NCBI RefSeq assembly: GCF_014643835.1
Contig: NZ_BMKD01000003.1
Coordinates: forward strand, 186,001-250,000
Source of the DNA: Mucilaginibacter rubeus
GTDB lineage: Bacteria; Bacteroidota; Bacteroidia; Sphingobacteriales; Sphingobacteriaceae
Direction of reading: 5' to 3'
DNA length: 64,000 bases
Positions 1-9,047 of the stretch are shown here, in pieces. Within the stretch, counting starts at the first letter, position 1; each line of letters begins with the position of its first letter. The notes beneath the pieces are model-generated. The model searched no databases. It was given only the letters and a program-made list of their open reading frames with translations, and was not told the origin of the DNA. Both the position numbers and the translations under genes were made by a program.

Positions 1-42
1 GTAGGCTGGCTGGTGAAGCAGATTCCTCAAACAAAAAAATAG
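1..42 (+). CDS. 3' end of an upstream gene (partial)
   Basis: The first 13 codons of frame 1 (ending IPQTKK) run to a TAG at 40-42, 24 bases before the uxaB start. This fits the tail of a preceding gene in the same operon, but so little is visible that no product can be named. It could also be chance open frame. Confidence 0.3.
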   Translation, partial: VGWLVKQIPQTKK

Positions 43-66
43 TAACTTATTACAATTCAAAAGAAC

Positions 67-1560
67 ATGATATTATCAAGATATAACCTCAACAAAACAA
101 CTGTACCGGCGGCAGAATTACCTCCTGCCAATGTATTCGATCTGCCTGAAAAGGTACTGCAATTTGGTACCGGCGTACTGTTGCGTGGCCTGCCCGATTA
201 CTTTATCGACAAGGCTAACCGTGCCGGCATTTTCAATGGCAGGGTGGCAGTTGTTAAATCAACCGATAAAGGCTCAACTACCGATTTTGATATGCAGGAT
301 GGTTTGTACACCATTTATTCAAAGGGGATTGAAAACGGCGAAGAAGTTAATGAGCAGGTGATCTGTTCGGCGATCAGCCGAGTGCTTTCAGCCTCAGGCG
401 AGTGGGAAGAGATCCTGGAGATAGCGCGCAGCAAAGATTTACAAATAGTGATCTCCAATACAACCGAGGTTGGCATCCAATTGGTGAAGGAAGATGTACG
501 TAAACATCCGCCAGCATCATTCCCCGGCAAATTGCTGGCTATTTTATATGAACGATACAGGGCATTTAACGGAAGGCCCGATACCGGTTTGGTGATCATC
601 CCAACCGAGCTGATCATTGACAACGGTAAAAAGCTGGAAGCCATAGTATTGGAACTCGCCCACCTGAATAAACTGGAGCCCGCCTTTATGGACTGGCTGG
701 AGAGCAGCAATAGTTTCTGCAACTCGCTGGTGGATAGGATTGTGCCCGGCAGGCCGGATCAGCAATTAAGTGACGCCATGGAAACCGAGCGCGGTTATAC
801 CGATAACCTCAGCATCATGTCCGAAACCTATAGTCTTTGGGCTATCCAGGGCGATGAGAAAATAGCCGAAGTGCTATCTTTTGCCCAGGCTGATAAGGGT
901 GTTGTAATCACGCCTGATATTGAACTCTTCAGGGAGTTGAAACTCCGGCTGCTCAATGGAACGCATACCTTGAGTTGTGCCGTAGCCTATCTATCCGGCT
1001 TCAAAACAGTGAAGGAAGCCATGGATGATGCGCATTTTACCAAATTCATCACTCAACTGATGTTTACGGAGATCATGCCATCTATCCCATACCAGATTGA
1101 TGAAGACGTAGCCCGTGATTTTGGTAACAAGGTGCTCGACAGGTTCCGCAACCCCAACATCAGGCACGAGTGGCTGAGCATTTCGGTGCAGTACGCTACT
1201 AAAATTAAAATGCGGGTTATTCCGTTATTATTGAACTATTACAAACAAAACAATAAGGCACCTCAAATGATGGCTCTTGGTTTCGCAGCTTTTATCCGCT
1301 TTATGCAGATTACCGAGACGGCGGATGGCAAATATACCGGAACGGCCCATTCGGATAATTACGCGGTAACCGACGACCAGGCACCTAATTTAAGCAAAGC
1401 ATGGAACGGCGTTGATGCAGAAACAGCGATTGCAGCTATCCTTAAAAATAAAAGCCTTTGGGATACCGATCTGACAACGTTACCCGGCTTTACAGAAGCA
1501 GTGACAGCACAGTTTAAACTTATTAACGAACAGGGAAAGCTGGAAATAAGCGCTATTTAA
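67..1560 (+). CDS. uxaB: Tagaturonate reductase (altronate oxidoreductase)
   Basis: A 497-residue cytoplasmic protein of the mannitol dehydrogenase-like polyol/uronate dehydrogenase family. It should reduce D-tagaturonate to D-altronate with NADH, the second step of galacturonate breakdown after isomerisation. The N-terminal nucleotide-binding signature FGTGVLLRG is at residues 33-41 and NTTEVG at 131-136. The catalytic helix motif with Lys292, Asn297 and His300 (KLRLLNGTH) is intact. Length is normal for UxaB and there is no signal peptide. It sits 12 bases upstream of uxaA, so the two are almost certainly co-transcribed. A fructuronate/mannonate version (UxuB) is the main alternative, but the altronate dehydratase partner favours UxaB. 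Confidence 0.93.
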   Translation: MILSRYNLNKTTVPAAELPPANVFDLPEKVLQFGTGVLLRGLPDYFIDKANRAGIFNGRVAVVKSTDKGSTTDFDMQDGLYTIYSKGIENGEEVNEQVICSAISRVLSASGEWEEILEIARSKDLQIVISNTTEVGIQLVKEDVRKHPPASFPGKLLAILYERYRAFNGRPDTGLVIIPTELIIDNGKKLEAIVLELAHLNKLEPAFMDWLESSNSFCNSLVDRIVPGRPDQQLSDAMETERGYTDNLSIMSETYSLWAIQGDEKIAEVLSFAQADKGVVITPDIELFRELKLRLLNGTHTLSCAVAYLSGFKTVKEAMDDAHFTKFITQLMFTEIMPSIPYQIDEDVARDFGNKVLDRFRNPNIRHEWLSISVQYATKIKMRVIPLLLNYYKQNNKAPQMMALGFAAFIRFMQITETADGKYTGTAHSDNYAVTDDQAPNLSKAWNGVDAETAIAAILKNKSLWDTDLTTLPGFTEAVTAQFKLINEQGKLEISAI

Positions 1561-1562
1561 AT

Positions 1563-1568
1563 AGGAGG
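1563..1568 (+). promoter_or_regulatory. Shine-Dalgarno sequence of uxaA
   Basis: AGGAGG lies 4 bases before the ATG at 1573. Such a strong site is unusual in Bacteroidota and supports both the uxaA start and efficient re-initiation after uxaB. Confidence 0.7.
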
Positions 1569-1572
1569 ACAG

Positions 1573-3225
1573 ATGAAACAGAATATATTAAAAGTGCACC
1601 CTGCCGATAATGTGCTTGTAGCACTAACCGATTTGCAGGCTAACGAGCAGGTTACTTACAAAGGTGAAACTTATACAGTAAAAGAGTTGATCCCGGCAAA
1701 GCATAAATTCGCTGTTGTCGAAATTCCCGAAGGTGGCGAAATCATCATGTATGGCGTACTGGTGGGCAAAGCTCAAAGCCTGATCCCGGTAGGCGGGTTG
1801 CTTAGTACTGCCAATGTAAAACATGCTGCAAATAGCTTTTTAACAGGCCAGAGCCATACTGATTGGCACAGGCCTGATATCAGTAAATGGGAAGGCAAAA
1901 CATTCAACGGCTATCACCGCGGAGACGGCAGCGTAGGTACTGCGAACTATTGGTTGGTAATACCGATGGTTTTTTGCGAAAACCGAAATATTGAAGTATT
2001 GCAGGAGGCCCTGGTAAAACCTTTGGGTTATGGTCGCAAAAAAACATACGAGATCAAAGCGCAGGAGTTGATCGGTAAAATAAAAGCAGGGGCGGAGATA
2101 GATGAGGTTTTATACACCGAAATAGGCAGCGATACTGCTCAAAGCGCCGGTAATAAAGTTTTCCCTAATGTTGATGGGATTAAATTTCTAACGCATACAG
2201 GCGGTTGCGGGGGTACCCGACAGGATTCAACCGCGCTTTGCGGTTTGCTGGCCGGGTATATTACGCACCCTAACGTTGCAGGTGCAACAGTGTTAAGCCT
2301 TGGCTGTCAGAATGCCGAAGTGAAGACCTTGCAGGAGGAGATCAATAAACGCTCGCCGGAGTTTAACAAACCACTTTACATTTTAGATCAGCAGAAAACA
2401 GGTAAAGAGGCTGATTTGATGGAGCTGGCTATCAGGCAAACGCTTGCCGGGTTGATGCAGGCTAACCAATATACCCGCAAACCGGCTCCTTTAAGTAAAC
2501 TGACCATAGGTTTGGAGTGCGGCGGATCGGATGGCTTCTCCGGTATTTCGGCAAACCCTGCTATCGGTTACACATCTGATTTGTTAGTGGCGATGGGTGG
2601 TTCGGTTATTTTAGCCGAGTTCCCTGAGCTTTGCGGGGTTGAACAAAATCTGATTGACCGTTGTTTGGATAAAACTAAAGCCGAGCGCTTTGCCGATCTG
2701 GTACGTACCTACAGCCAACGGGCCGAAGAGGCCGGTTCTGGCTTTTACATGAACCCGTCGCCGGGTAATATTAAAGATGGCCTGATCACTGATGCCATCA
2801 AATCTGCCGGGGCAGCCAAAAAAGGCGGCACATCGCCGGTTGCGGATGTGCTGGATTATCCCGAAAAAGTAACACAGCCGGGGCTAAACCTGTTGTGTAC
2901 CCCGGGTAACGACGTGGAATCGACCACGGCCGAGGTTGGCTCGGGCGCTAATATCGTATTGTTTACTACCGGTTTAGGTACGCCAACCGGCAATCCAATA
3001 GCTCCGGTTGTAAAAATCGCCACTAATACTGCATTATTTAACCGAATGAGCGATATTATTGATATCAATACCGGTACTATTGTAGAAGGTGACGAAACCA
3101 TTGAACAGGCGGGCGAACGCATCCTGGATTATGTGATAAAAGTAGCCAGCGGCGAAATTGAAGTTCATGCTGTGCGCCACGGTCAGGATGATTTTATTCC
3201 CTGGAAAAGAGGGGTTTCGTTGTAA
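1573..3225 (+). CDS. uxaA: Altronate dehydratase
   Basis: A 550-residue cytoplasmic enzyme that should dehydrate D-altronate to 2-keto-3-deoxy-D-gluconate. The N-terminal SAF-like domain occupies roughly residues 5-90. The large catalytic UxaA/GarD-type domain follows, starting with the GYHRGDGSVGTANYW segment (113-127). Conserved cysteine/glycine motifs THTGGCGGTRQDS (207-219) and GLECGGSDGFSG (313-324) are the expected metal/substrate region. Length is slightly above the E. coli enzyme. Tight coupling to uxaB and a good ribosome-binding site indicate an operon. The next step, KDG kinase/aldolase, is not found in the window. Confidence 0.94.
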   Translation: MKQNILKVHPADNVLVALTDLQANEQVTYKGETYTVKELIPAKHKFAVVEIPEGGEIIMYGVLVGKAQSLIPVGGLLSTANVKHAANSFLTGQSHTDWHRPDISKWEGKTFNGYHRGDGSVGTANYWLVIPMVFCENRNIEVLQEALVKPLGYGRKKTYEIKAQELIGKIKAGAEIDEVLYTEIGSDTAQSAGNKVFPNVDGIKFLTHTGGCGGTRQDSTALCGLLAGYITHPNVAGATVLSLGCQNAEVKTLQEEINKRSPEFNKPLYILDQQKTGKEADLMELAIRQTLAGLMQANQYTRKPAPLSKLTIGLECGGSDGFSGISANPAIGYTSDLLVAMGGSVILAEFPELCGVEQNLIDRCLDKTKAERFADLVRTYSQRAEEAGSGFYMNPSPGNIKDGLITDAIKSAGAAKKGGTSPVADVLDYPEKVTQPGLNLLCTPGNDVESTTAEVGSGANIVLFTTGLGTPTGNPIAPVVKIATNTALFNRMSDIIDINTGTIVEGDETIEQAGERILDYVIKVASGEIEVHAVRHGQDDFIPWKRGVSL

Positions 3226-3305
3226 AAAGATAAAAGTCTCAATTCATAAGTTCTGAGAGTGGCTTGAATTTATTGAATGTAGTTTACAGACAGATAAAAT
3301 CATAG

Positions 3306-3424
3306 CCATTGGTTTTAACCAACGGAATAATGTGCAGCAATAAGAGGGCTTTAGCCTAAATTCGCTTGTATAATTGGGCTAAAACCAGGACTTTTAGCTT
3401 TTAGCGTTGGTTAAAACCAACGGC
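3306..3424. repeat. Inverted-repeat element, family A, copy 1
   Basis: A roughly 120-bp element in the 277-base gap between uxaA and the dehydrogenase gene. The left arm at 3306-3325 (ccattggttttaaccaacgg) pairs with the right arm at 3404-3424, with only a few mismatches. The core has gagggctttagcc and a complementary gggctaaa. A second copy in the same orientation is at 34059-34191. Nothing else recognisable lies in this gap. Confidence 0.85.
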
Positions 3425-3502
3425 AATGAATATATTTAAAATAGTTTCTAAGTATAAAAAGTTGAATTTAACTTCAGACTTAGTACTACTAACTTAACAC
3501 CA

Positions 3503-4516
3503 ATGAAAATACTAACCTGTACAACACCCGGTCAATTGGATTATGGCACTGCTGATGTACCCCAATTAAAACCGGGTAATGCACTACTCAAAATAAAACG
3601 TATAGGCATTTGCGGCACCGATCTGCATGCCTTTGAAGGTACTCAGCCCTTTTTTAGCTATCCACGAATTTTAGGCCACGAACTTGCTGCCGAACTGGTT
3701 GAAGCTGGCGATGCCGAAGGTTTTGGAAAAGGTGAGGCTGTTACTTTTATTCCGTATTTCAATTGCGGGCATTGTATCGCTTGCCGTTCGGGCAAACCAA
3801 ATTGTTGTGTAAATATCCAGGTTTGTGGTGTACATACGGATGGCGGCATGGCCGAATACCTGCAGGTACCATCACATTTATTGGTTCATGGCGAAGGTTT
3901 GAGCTTTGACGAACTGGCCCTGGTTGAGCCCCTTGCTATTGGTGCTCACGGGGTACGACGGGCCGATGTAAAGCCGGGTGAATTTGTACTGGTTATTGGT
4001 GCAGGCCCAATCGGCTTAGGTATTATGGAATTTGCCCGCATTGCCGGAGCAAAAGTCATTGCTGCCGATGTGAACGAACAGCGTCTTAATTTTTGCAGAG
4101 AAAATTTGAAGGTTGATTATACCATCAACGTAAAAAACGAAGATGTGAATGAGCGCCTGAAAGAGATCACCAATGGCGATATGCCTACCGTGGTGATTGA
4201 TGCTACCGGCAATCAAAAGGCTATAAACGGCGCGTTTTTGTACCTGGCGCATGGCGGCAGGTATGTGTTGGTTGGTTTACAGCGCGATGAAATTATAGTA
4301 AGTCACCCCGAATTTCACAAACGCGAAACTACGCTGATGAGCAGCCGGAATGCTACCCGCGAGGATTTTGAACACGTGATCCGGTCGATGAAAAACGGCC
4401 TTGTCAATCCTCAAACTTATATTACCCACCGGGTAAAATTTGATGAAGTAAAAGATCAGTTTGAAAGCTGGCTAAACCCGGCGAATGGGGTTATTAAAGC
4501 TATTGTAGAGGTGTAG
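3503..4516 (+). CDS. Zinc-binding medium-chain alcohol/polyol dehydrogenase
   Basis: A 337-residue MDR-family dehydrogenase with no signal peptide. Catalytic zinc ligands are expected at Cys37 (GICGTD) and His59/Glu60 (GHE). The structural zinc loop has Cys88, Cys91, Cys94 and Cys102 in the classical spacing. The Rossmann motif GAGPIG is at 166-171. The family includes L-threonine, sorbitol, galactitol-1-phosphate and L-idonate/galactonate-type dehydrogenases, and the sequence alone does not choose among them. Next to uxaBA a role in sugar or uronate oxidation is likely, for example on L-galactose, L-fucose or L-rhamnose released from pectin side chains. That assignment is inference. Confidence 0.85.
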   Translation: MKILTCTTPGQLDYGTADVPQLKPGNALLKIKRIGICGTDLHAFEGTQPFFSYPRILGHELAAELVEAGDAEGFGKGEAVTFIPYFNCGHCIACRSGKPNCCVNIQVCGVHTDGGMAEYLQVPSHLLVHGEGLSFDELALVEPLAIGAHGVRRADVKPGEFVLVIGAGPIGLGIMEFARIAGAKVIAADVNEQRLNFCRENLKVDYTINVKNEDVNERLKEITNGDMPTVVIDATGNQKAINGAFLYLAHGGRYVLVGLQRDEIIVSHPEFHKRETTLMSSRNATREDFEHVIRSMKNGLVNPQTYITHRVKFDEVKDQFESWLNPANGVIKAIVEV

Positions 4517-4519
4517 GTG

Positions 4520-6067
4520 ATGATAAAAAAGACGTTTTTTACCGGGCTGTTTTTTTGCATGATAGGTAGTGCTTTTGCGCAGCAAAAGCACGTGTTGGGT
4601 TTTGATAAACTGAAAACCTATGTCAATAGCTTTAACAAGACAGACACTGAAACGGTTAAAAACTACATCACTAACGATCATGCTTACGAATGGCTTGCCA
4701 AAAATGTGCCTTTGTTTGAGTGTCCGGATTCGGCCATTCAAAAAATCTATTACTATCGCTGGTGGACATTCAGGAAACACCTAAAACAAACACCCGATGG
4801 CTTCATTTTTACCGAATTTATAACGCCGGTTAGCTTTACCGGCGTTTATAATAGTTCAAGTAGTGCGCTTGGTCACCAAATTTATGAGGGGCGCTGGCTG
4901 CATGATCCGCAGTACATCAATCAGTATATCAACTTTTGGCTATATGTTGATCCTAAGCAAAAGAAGCCCCATTTGCATGCGTTCAGCAGTTGGATAGATG
5001 ACGCGGTTTACAATTATTACCTCGTAAACCTTAATAGAAAATTTGTTGAACAAGCCTTGCCTTTGCTTAATACTGATTATTATGTTTGGGAAAAGGAAAA
5101 ACAGCTGCCTTCCAAATTGTTCTGGCAGTTCGACGTGCGCGACGCGATGGAGGAAAGTATCAGCGGGGGGCGCAAAATAAAAAACATCCGGCCTACTATT
5201 AACAGCTACATGTATGGCAATGCCGTGGCTTTGTCAAAAATGGCTGCGCTAACAGGTAATGATTCGCTAAAAACAAAGTATACACAAAAAGCAATCGAGC
5301 TAAAAAAACTGGTGCAGGATAGTTTGTGGAACGACAGCGCATCCTTTTTTGAAGTACGTAAACCCGACGGGCATTTTGCCAACGCCCGCGAGGAATTGGG
5401 CTTTATCCCCTGGTATTTTAACCTGCCCGATGATAAACCTGTTTATGCCAAACAATGGGATCAACTAACCGATATCAAAGGTTTTAACGCTCCATGGGGC
5501 ATTACCACTGCCGAACGCAGGCACCCTTTATTCCGTACCCATGGTACCGGGCACGGCTGCGAGTGGGACGGTGCGGTATGGCCTTTTGCCACTACGCAAA
5601 CATTAAAGGGCCTGGCTAACCTGCTTACGGCTTATCAAAATAAAGGCGCTATGACACCCGGTATTTTTTATAATGAACTGCATAAATATGCTCTTTCGCA
5701 CATCAAACGCGGACTGCCTTATTTGGGCGAGTATCAGGATGAAAAAACAGGTTACTGGCTTAAAGGGGATAACCCAAGAAGCAGCTATTACAACCACTCC
5801 GGTTTTTGCGATTTGGTTATCAGCAATCTCGTTGGCCTGAAACCTCGTGAAGATAATCTACTCGAAATTTTCCCGCTCATCCCCCAAAACCAATGGAAAT
5901 GGTTTGCGCTGGATAATGTGCTTTATCACGGGCATACTATCAGCGTAGTTTGGGATAAAACCGGTACTAAATATCACAAAGGCAAAGGTTTTATCATTTA
6001 TGCCGATGGTAAGGCAATATCCCGGAGTACGCAACTGAAACATGTACTGGTGAAACTCCCGGGTTAA
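4520..6067 (+). CDS. Exported MGH1-like (six-hairpin) glycoside hydrolase
   Basis: A 515-residue protein with a clear signal peptide ending at SAFAQQ, so periplasmic or surface. The ATG at 4520 was chosen over the GTG at 4517. The body looks like an (alpha/alpha)6 barrel of the MGH1/GH63/trehalase type. Typical segments are the helix-rich SSWIDDAVYNYYLVN, the acidic QFDVRDAMEESISGGRK, and GHGCEWDGAVWPFATTQTL, which holds the Glu-Trp-Asp-Gly cluster usually near the active site. A small beta domain closes the C terminus. It starts 3 bases after the dehydrogenase stop, suggesting co-expression. Substrate cannot be read from the sequence; in this locus it probably acts on a pectin-derived oligosaccharide. 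Confidence 0.7.
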   Translation: MIKKTFFTGLFFCMIGSAFAQQKHVLGFDKLKTYVNSFNKTDTETVKNYITNDHAYEWLAKNVPLFECPDSAIQKIYYYRWWTFRKHLKQTPDGFIFTEFITPVSFTGVYNSSSSALGHQIYEGRWLHDPQYINQYINFWLYVDPKQKKPHLHAFSSWIDDAVYNYYLVNLNRKFVEQALPLLNTDYYVWEKEKQLPSKLFWQFDVRDAMEESISGGRKIKNIRPTINSYMYGNAVALSKMAALTGNDSLKTKYTQKAIELKKLVQDSLWNDSASFFEVRKPDGHFANAREELGFIPWYFNLPDDKPVYAKQWDQLTDIKGFNAPWGITTAERRHPLFRTHGTGHGCEWDGAVWPFATTQTLKGLANLLTAYQNKGAMTPGIFYNELHKYALSHIKRGLPYLGEYQDEKTGYWLKGDNPRSSYYNHSGFCDLVISNLVGLKPREDNLLEIFPLIPQNQWKWFALDNVLYHGHTISVVWDKTGTKYHKGKGFIIYADGKAISRSTQLKHVLVKLPG

Positions 6068-6114
6068 ATCCTGACTCATTTTCTCTCTTTTATTGGCTTG
6101 TTGGCTTTAATGAT

Positions 6115-6136
6115 GATAATATCGTATAGTAGATAG
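6115..6136 (+). promoter_or_regulatory. AT-rich motif copy 1 (possible regulatory site)
   Basis: A 22-base sequence (GATAATATC...GATAG) recurs with 16 of 22 matches at 22374-22395 and 18 of 22 matches at 26231-26252. All three copies lie in intergenic gaps. This copy is 147 bases before the gene at 6283. A possible Bacteroidota -7 box (TAttTTTG, 6172-6179) lies between motif and gene, without a convincing -33 element. The 215-base gap holds nothing else I recognise. Confidence 0.35.
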
Positions 6137-6282
6137 AGAAAATATCAGATGAAATTGCAGCAGCGTACTGATATTTTTGAATACTATACAACCAATTAAG
6201 TTCAAAACTAAAGAGTAGGTTTAAGAAGCTAATTCGCTTCAAATATTGAAAACCGGCTCTGCGTACGCCTGTCTAAATACCA

Positions 6283-9042
6283 ATGAAAATGAAGATGTTT
6301 AACCGTTGCCTGCTGCTGTTGCTTATATTAATCTCTTGTTTTCATTCAAATTTAAACGCACAGGGAAAGTCAAAAAAAGTCACCATTGTTACCTTATCTA
6401 AGCATCATGCAAGGATAAGCTATGGCGTACAAAAGTTGATTCAGGCTTTACAGCATGCGGGATATTCAGTTACTGAACAAACTTATAAAGGCGCAATGCC
6501 TTCCGGTAGCGCAATAGTTATTGGGCTGCTTACCGATGCTCCGGTTAAGAAATTCGCGGCTGCTGCAAATAGTCAACCCCGAAAAGAGGGCTTTATCATC
6601 AGTGATAGCGGCCTTAAAAATAAACTCCTGATAGCAGGTGCCGATAATTCAGGTGCGCTTTATGGCTGTCTTGAACTGGCGGATAGGATCAATTTAAATA
6701 ACAAGCTTCCCGTAAATATCAACCTGCATGATCAGCCCGAAATGGTTTTGCGGGGTACCTGTATTGGGGTGCAAAAGCCTGCGCTACTTCCCGGTCGGGG
6801 TACTTATGAGTACCCATACACGCCGCAAAATTTCCCATGGTTTTATGATAAAGCTTTGTGGATCCGTTATCTGGATTCGTTGGCGCATAACCGTATGAAC
6901 TCTTTGTATTTGTGGAATGGTCACCCTTTTGCCTCGCTGGTACGGGTAAAGGAATATCCTTACGCTGTTGAGGTTGATGACGCTACTTTCAAAAAAAACG
7001 AAGAGATCTATAGTTTTTTGGCCGAGGAAGCTGATAAACGTGGCATCTGGCTTATTCAGGGTTTTTATAACATCATCGTATCCAAACCCTTCGCCGAAAA
7101 AAATAACCTGAAAACGCAGGACAGGAACCGTCACATTGTACCCATTATTGCCGATTATACCCGTAAATCTATTGCTGCTTTTGTACAAAAATACCCTCAC
7201 GTTGGATTGTTGATTACACTGGGCGAGGCTATGGAAGGTGCGGGTCAGGATGATATCGACTGGTTTACACAAACCATCATTCCGGGTGTAAAAGATGGGT
7301 TAAAAGCCCTCGGTCGCACGGATGAGCCGCCGATTGTGCTCCGTGCGCATGATACCGATGCGCCCACAGTGATGAAATACGCCAAACCTTTATATCACAA
7401 TCTGTACACCATGGCCAAATACAACGGCGAGGCGCTTACTACTTATGAACCACATGGTCCCTGGGCTGATCTGCATCGTACTTTGAGTAATATCGGTACC
7501 GTGCAGATAGAAAATGTGCATATCCTTGCCAACCTGGAGCCTTTTCGCTATGGCTCGGCCGATTTTATTCAGAAATGTGTGCAGGCCATGCATACTGTTT
7601 ATGGAGCAAATGCCCTGCACCTGTATCCGCAGGCGTCGTACTGGGATTGGCCTTATACAGCAGATAAAACGGATGGTAAGCGCCTGTTGCAATTAGAGAG
7701 GGATTGGATCTGGTACAAGGCATGGTCGCGCTATGCCTGGGATAGCAAAAGGGAAAGGGTCGGCGAAATAAGCTATTGGGCAAAGCAATTGGCCGATAAG
7801 TATGGCTGCGATCAGGTTCATGGCGAAGCAATTTTAAGAGCTTATGAACAATCAGGCAATATCTCACCCGAGTTGTTGCGCCGTTTCGGCATCACTGATG
7901 GCAACCGCCAAACGATGACCTTGGGCATGCTAATGAGCCAGCTGGTAAATCCTGAAAAATACGGTTTGTTTTCGCTGTTATACAATTCAGAAGGCCCTGT
8001 TGGTGAAATGATGAGTGAATATGCCGAAAGGGAATGGAAGCGCCAGCCGCACGTAGGCGAAACACCGGTAAAAGTTATCGATAGTGTAATAGTGCAAGGG
8101 AAAAAAGCTGTTGAGGCTATCGACGAAGCATCAGCGAAAATTAGTAAAGATAAAGCCGAGTTTGCCCGCTTAAAAAATGATATGTATTGTTATAACGCAA
8201 TGGCCAATAATTATGCTTACAAAGCAAAAGCAGCTTTATGGGTGTTGCGCTATAAATATTCAGATGATGTTGCCGATCTGGAAAAGGCTTTACCCGAGTT
8301 GCAAACCAGTTTGGATTATTATAAGCAATTGGTGAAACTAACTGAAAATGCTTACCTGTATGCCAACAGCATGCAAACCAAACAACGCAAAATCCCGGTT
8401 GGAGGCAATGATGCCAAAATGAAAACCTGGGCCGAGCTTTTGCCGGTTTACCAAAAGGAACTTGACAACTTTAAACGCAATATCGATTCGTTGAAATCGC
8501 CTCAAACACAGCAAAAGCAAAAGGAGGTTGTGGTTTTGAAAGATGCGCTTGTGAAGTTTGAAAATAGTAGTAGCAATTATCAGGTAATTTCAGACGAAGC
8601 GGTTTATTCCGATACAACAGCTTTGATAAAAAACGTCGCAAAAGAACTGGCCGGTTTAAAAGGAGTAAAACTATCAAAAGCAGATCAGCAGAAAAATGGT
8701 ACAACAATCGGCTTTAAAAATGATAAGCCGGTAAAAGTACTGGTTGGTTTTTTCAATAGTAAATTGCCTCAATACCTGCCCGAGCCGCAACTGGAAACAG
8801 ATGCCAGTGCCAATGACTATGGACAGGCAGATATTAAGATTGCCAATGCCGTTCAAATTGATGGCTTGCCTCCGGTAAATATTCATACCTATACCTTTAA
8901 AGCAGGTTCAAATACGCTTACCTTAGGTAAAGGTGCGGCCTTGATTTTAGGCATTGTTGATGCTGACGCCAATGTGCCTGTATATGACGCTGGCCTGAGC
9001 AACGAAGGTAATATCAAAGATTTACGCTGGCTTTTTAATTGA
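6283..9042 (+). CDS. Exported alpha-uronidase-like glycosidase (GH67/GH115-related fold)
   Basis: A 919-residue protein with a signal peptide (two possible Met starts; cleavage near LNAQG). Residues ~30-150 resemble the alpha/beta domain found before GH20, GH67 and GH115 barrels (VIGLL, GALYGCLELADRI). A TIM-barrel region follows (~160-500) with NRMNSLYLWNGHPF, LLITLGEAMEG and YPQASYWDWPY. The C-terminal third is helical with a small beta domain. The architecture resembles alpha-glucuronidases, but a galacturonan context makes an alpha-galacturonidase equally plausible. The 4520 gene lies 215 bases upstream and the GH95 gene overlaps its end, so it probably heads a GH transcription unit. Exact family and substrate are not assignable by eye. 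Confidence 0.6.
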   Translation: MKMKMFNRCLLLLLILISCFHSNLNAQGKSKKVTIVTLSKHHARISYGVQKLIQALQHAGYSVTEQTYKGAMPSGSAIVIGLLTDAPVKKFAAAANSQPRKEGFIISDSGLKNKLLIAGADNSGALYGCLELADRINLNNKLPVNINLHDQPEMVLRGTCIGVQKPALLPGRGTYEYPYTPQNFPWFYDKALWIRYLDSLAHNRMNSLYLWNGHPFASLVRVKEYPYAVEVDDATFKKNEEIYSFLAEEADKRGIWLIQGFYNIIVSKPFAEKNNLKTQDRNRHIVPIIADYTRKSIAAFVQKYPHVGLLITLGEAMEGAGQDDIDWFTQTIIPGVKDGLKALGRTDEPPIVLRAHDTDAPTVMKYAKPLYHNLYTMAKYNGEALTTYEPHGPWADLHRTLSNIGTVQIENVHILANLEPFRYGSADFIQKCVQAMHTVYGANALHLYPQASYWDWPYTADKTDGKRLLQLERDWIWYKAWSRYAWDSKRERVGEISYWAKQLADKYGCDQVHGEAILRAYEQSGNISPELLRRFGITDGNRQTMTLGMLMSQLVNPEKYGLFSLLYNSEGPVGEMMSEYAEREWKRQPHVGETPVKVIDSVIVQGKKAVEAIDEASAKISKDKAEFARLKNDMYCYNAMANNYAYKAKAALWVLRYKYSDDVADLEKALPELQTSLDYYKQLVKLTENAYLYANSMQTKQRKIPVGGNDAKMKTWAELLPVYQKELDNFKRNIDSLKSPQTQQKQKEVVVLKDALVKFENSSSNYQVISDEAVYSDTTALIKNVAKELAGLKGVKLSKADQQKNGTTIGFKNDKPVKVLVGFFNSKLPQYLPEPQLETDASANDYGQADIKIANAVQIDGLPPVNIHTYTFKAGSNTLTLGKGAALILGIVDADANVPVYDAGLSNEGNIKDLRWLFN

Positions 9043-9047
9043 GATCT

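Noticed and set aside
315-722. Minus-strand open frames inside uxaB and many similar frames elsewhere
   Set aside because: They are antisense shadows of well-supported genes with no family features.
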